From contig DMSQ01000011.1 of NCBI GenBank assembly GCA_003457135.1, forward strand, positions 1-32,379: a DNA stretch of 32,379 nucleotides. Direction: 5' to 3'. Position numbers and translations under genes: made by a program. A model generated the notes under the pieces. That model had not been told where the DNA came from and did no database searches. It saw only the letters and a program-made list of their open reading frames with translations. Numbering within the stretch: the stretch's first letter is position 1; every line of letters starts with the position of its first letter. Source of the DNA: Prolixibacteraceae bacterium (GTDB taxonomy: Bacteria > Bacteroidota > Bacteroidia > Bacteroidales > Prolixibacteraceae). This document shows, piece by piece, positions 31,633 to 32,379 of the stretch.

Positions 31633-32379
31633 TTAAGTTTTTGCCAATTGTTTAAATAATTCTTTTTGCTGATCGGTCAGATTCGTCGGGATCCGGATAG
31701 AAAAAGTTACCAGTAAGTCGCCAAATTGGCCTTCATTTTTATATACCGGAAATCCTTTTCCTTTCAGCTTTATTCTGCTGCCGTTTTGTGTTTCAGGCTT
31801 TACTTTTAATTTAACCTGTCCGTTTAAAGTATCAATAGTGATTTCACCCCCTAACACGGCTTTGTAAATATCCAAATCTATGTTTGCATACAAATTGTTG
31901 CCCAATCGCTTTAATATGGAATGATTGGAAATTGAAAATTCAATGTATAAATCACCATTCGGCCCTCCATTAATTCCAGGGCCACCATGTCCCGGTATTT
32001 TTATAATTTGCCCGTTTTCTATACCGGCGGGAATAGTAATCCTGATTTTCTTTCCATTCACCGTTAATGTTTGCTGGTGGGTTTCAAATGCATCGATGAG
32101 ATTTAGATGGATTTCAGCATTGTAATCTTCTCCCCGGTATTTTGCCTGTCTGCCACTGCCGGTTGATGAACCAAACATGGATTCGAAAAAATCAGAAAAA
32201 TCACTACCGGATTGAGCTCCTGAGCTTCTTGTACCTCGTGTACCCGACGATTGTTGCTGATACTGCTTTTGTTTTTCAAATTCTTCTGCATGCTGCCAAT
32301 CTTTACCGTACTGATCGAATTTCTTCCGTTTTTCGGGGTCGCTCAAAACTTCATTTGCTTCGTTGATCTGCTGAAAATT
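31633..32379 (-). CDS. cbpA: DnaJ/CbpA-like J-domain co-chaperone, 5' end outside the window
   Basis: Partial: the open frame runs through the right edge of the window with no start, so at least part of the J-domain (including HPD) is missing from view. What is seen begins NFQQINEANEVLSDPEKRKKFDQYGKDW, the end of a J-domain. It continues with a Gly/Ser-rich linker (SSGTRGTRSSGAQSGSDFSDFFESMFG) and two C-terminal substrate-binding domains (YNAEIHLNLIDAFETHQQTLTVNGKKIRITIPAGIENGQIIKIPG; GNLYANIDLDIYKAVLGGEITIDTLNG). There are no CXXCXGXG zinc repeats, so it is a type II protein like CbpA. It acts with DnaK and is expected to be modulated by the cbpM product downstream. Confidence 0.9.
   Translation of the reverse strand, partial: NFQQINEANEVLSDPEKRKKFDQYGKDWQHAEEFEKQKQYQQQSSGTRGTRSSGAQSGSDFSDFFESMFGSSTGSGRQAKYRGEDYNAEIHLNLIDAFETHQQTLTVNGKKIRITIPAGIENGQIIKIPGHGGPGINGGPNGDLYIEFSISNHSILKRLGNNLYANIDLDIYKAVLGGEITIDTLNGQVKLKVKPETQNGSRIKLKGKGFPVYKNEGQFGDLLVTFSIRIPTNLTDQQKELFKQLAKT

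Overview
The window reads as chromosomal DNA of a Bacteroidota bacterium, most likely class Bacteroidia. The signs are AT-rich intergenic DNA, genes without clear Shine-Dalgarno sites, promoters of the TAnnTTTG type, a lipid-anchored TamL partnered with TamB, a PorT-type beta-barrel, and Mla transport operons that lack MlaB and MlaC. Genus cannot be read from the sequence. No rRNA, tRNA, CRISPR array, integrase or transposase was seen.

Layout. (1) 1-3,500: an OmpA-like protein with thrombospondin type 3 repeats and a CsbD stress protein on the minus strand, a divergent glycine-zipper/OmpA lipoprotein, and a PorT-like barrel. (2) 3,500-10,500: two tandem mlaE-mlaF-mlaD operons followed by an Omp85-like outer-membrane protein. 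(3) 10,600-12,800: a GC-rich cloverleaf-shaped repeat and two convergent L,D-transpeptidase-fold genes whose 3' ends overlap. (4) 12,980-21,830: a type I restriction-modification island bounded by about 75-bp direct repeats. Its order of transcription on the minus strand is hsdM, a HEPN-type HepT-like gene, a fused nucleotidyltransferase-HsdS, a lipoprotein with a barrel-like end, then hsdR. (5) 21,830-22,760: a largely noncoding stretch, three 21-bp tandem repeats and an orphan MNT nucleotidyltransferase. (6) 22,760-30,300: tamL and tamB separated by repeats. (7) 30,430-32,379: a HEAT-repeat protein, cbpM and a cbpA/dnaJ-like gene cut by the window edge.

The strongest new signal is regulatory. 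A 41-bp bipartite site with two ATGTAAC-like cores exactly 21 bp apart occurs six times, always upstream of a gene and pointing at it, with a TAnnTTTG-like -7 box 16-17 nt further on. The targets are csbD-ompA, the glycine-zipper OmpA lipoprotein, both mla operons, the YcbB-like transpeptidase and the HEAT-repeat gene. I infer one activator-controlled cell-envelope stress regulon; the regulator is not in the window.

The second is the restriction island. A HepT-like HEPN protein with an intact RX4HXY motif overlaps hsdM by one base, and its expected antitoxin, an MNT with an intact GSX10DXD motif, is fused in frame to the N-terminus of the specificity subunit HsdS. This suggests that toxin neutralisation is physically tied to the restriction complex. 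That link is inference; the fusion and motifs are seen directly.

Most of the remaining genes maintain the outer membrane: lipid trafficking (Mla), barrel and surface-protein assembly (Tam, Omp85-like), peptidoglycan cross-linking or anchoring (L,D-transpeptidases, OmpA). The restriction island is the clear accessory insertion.
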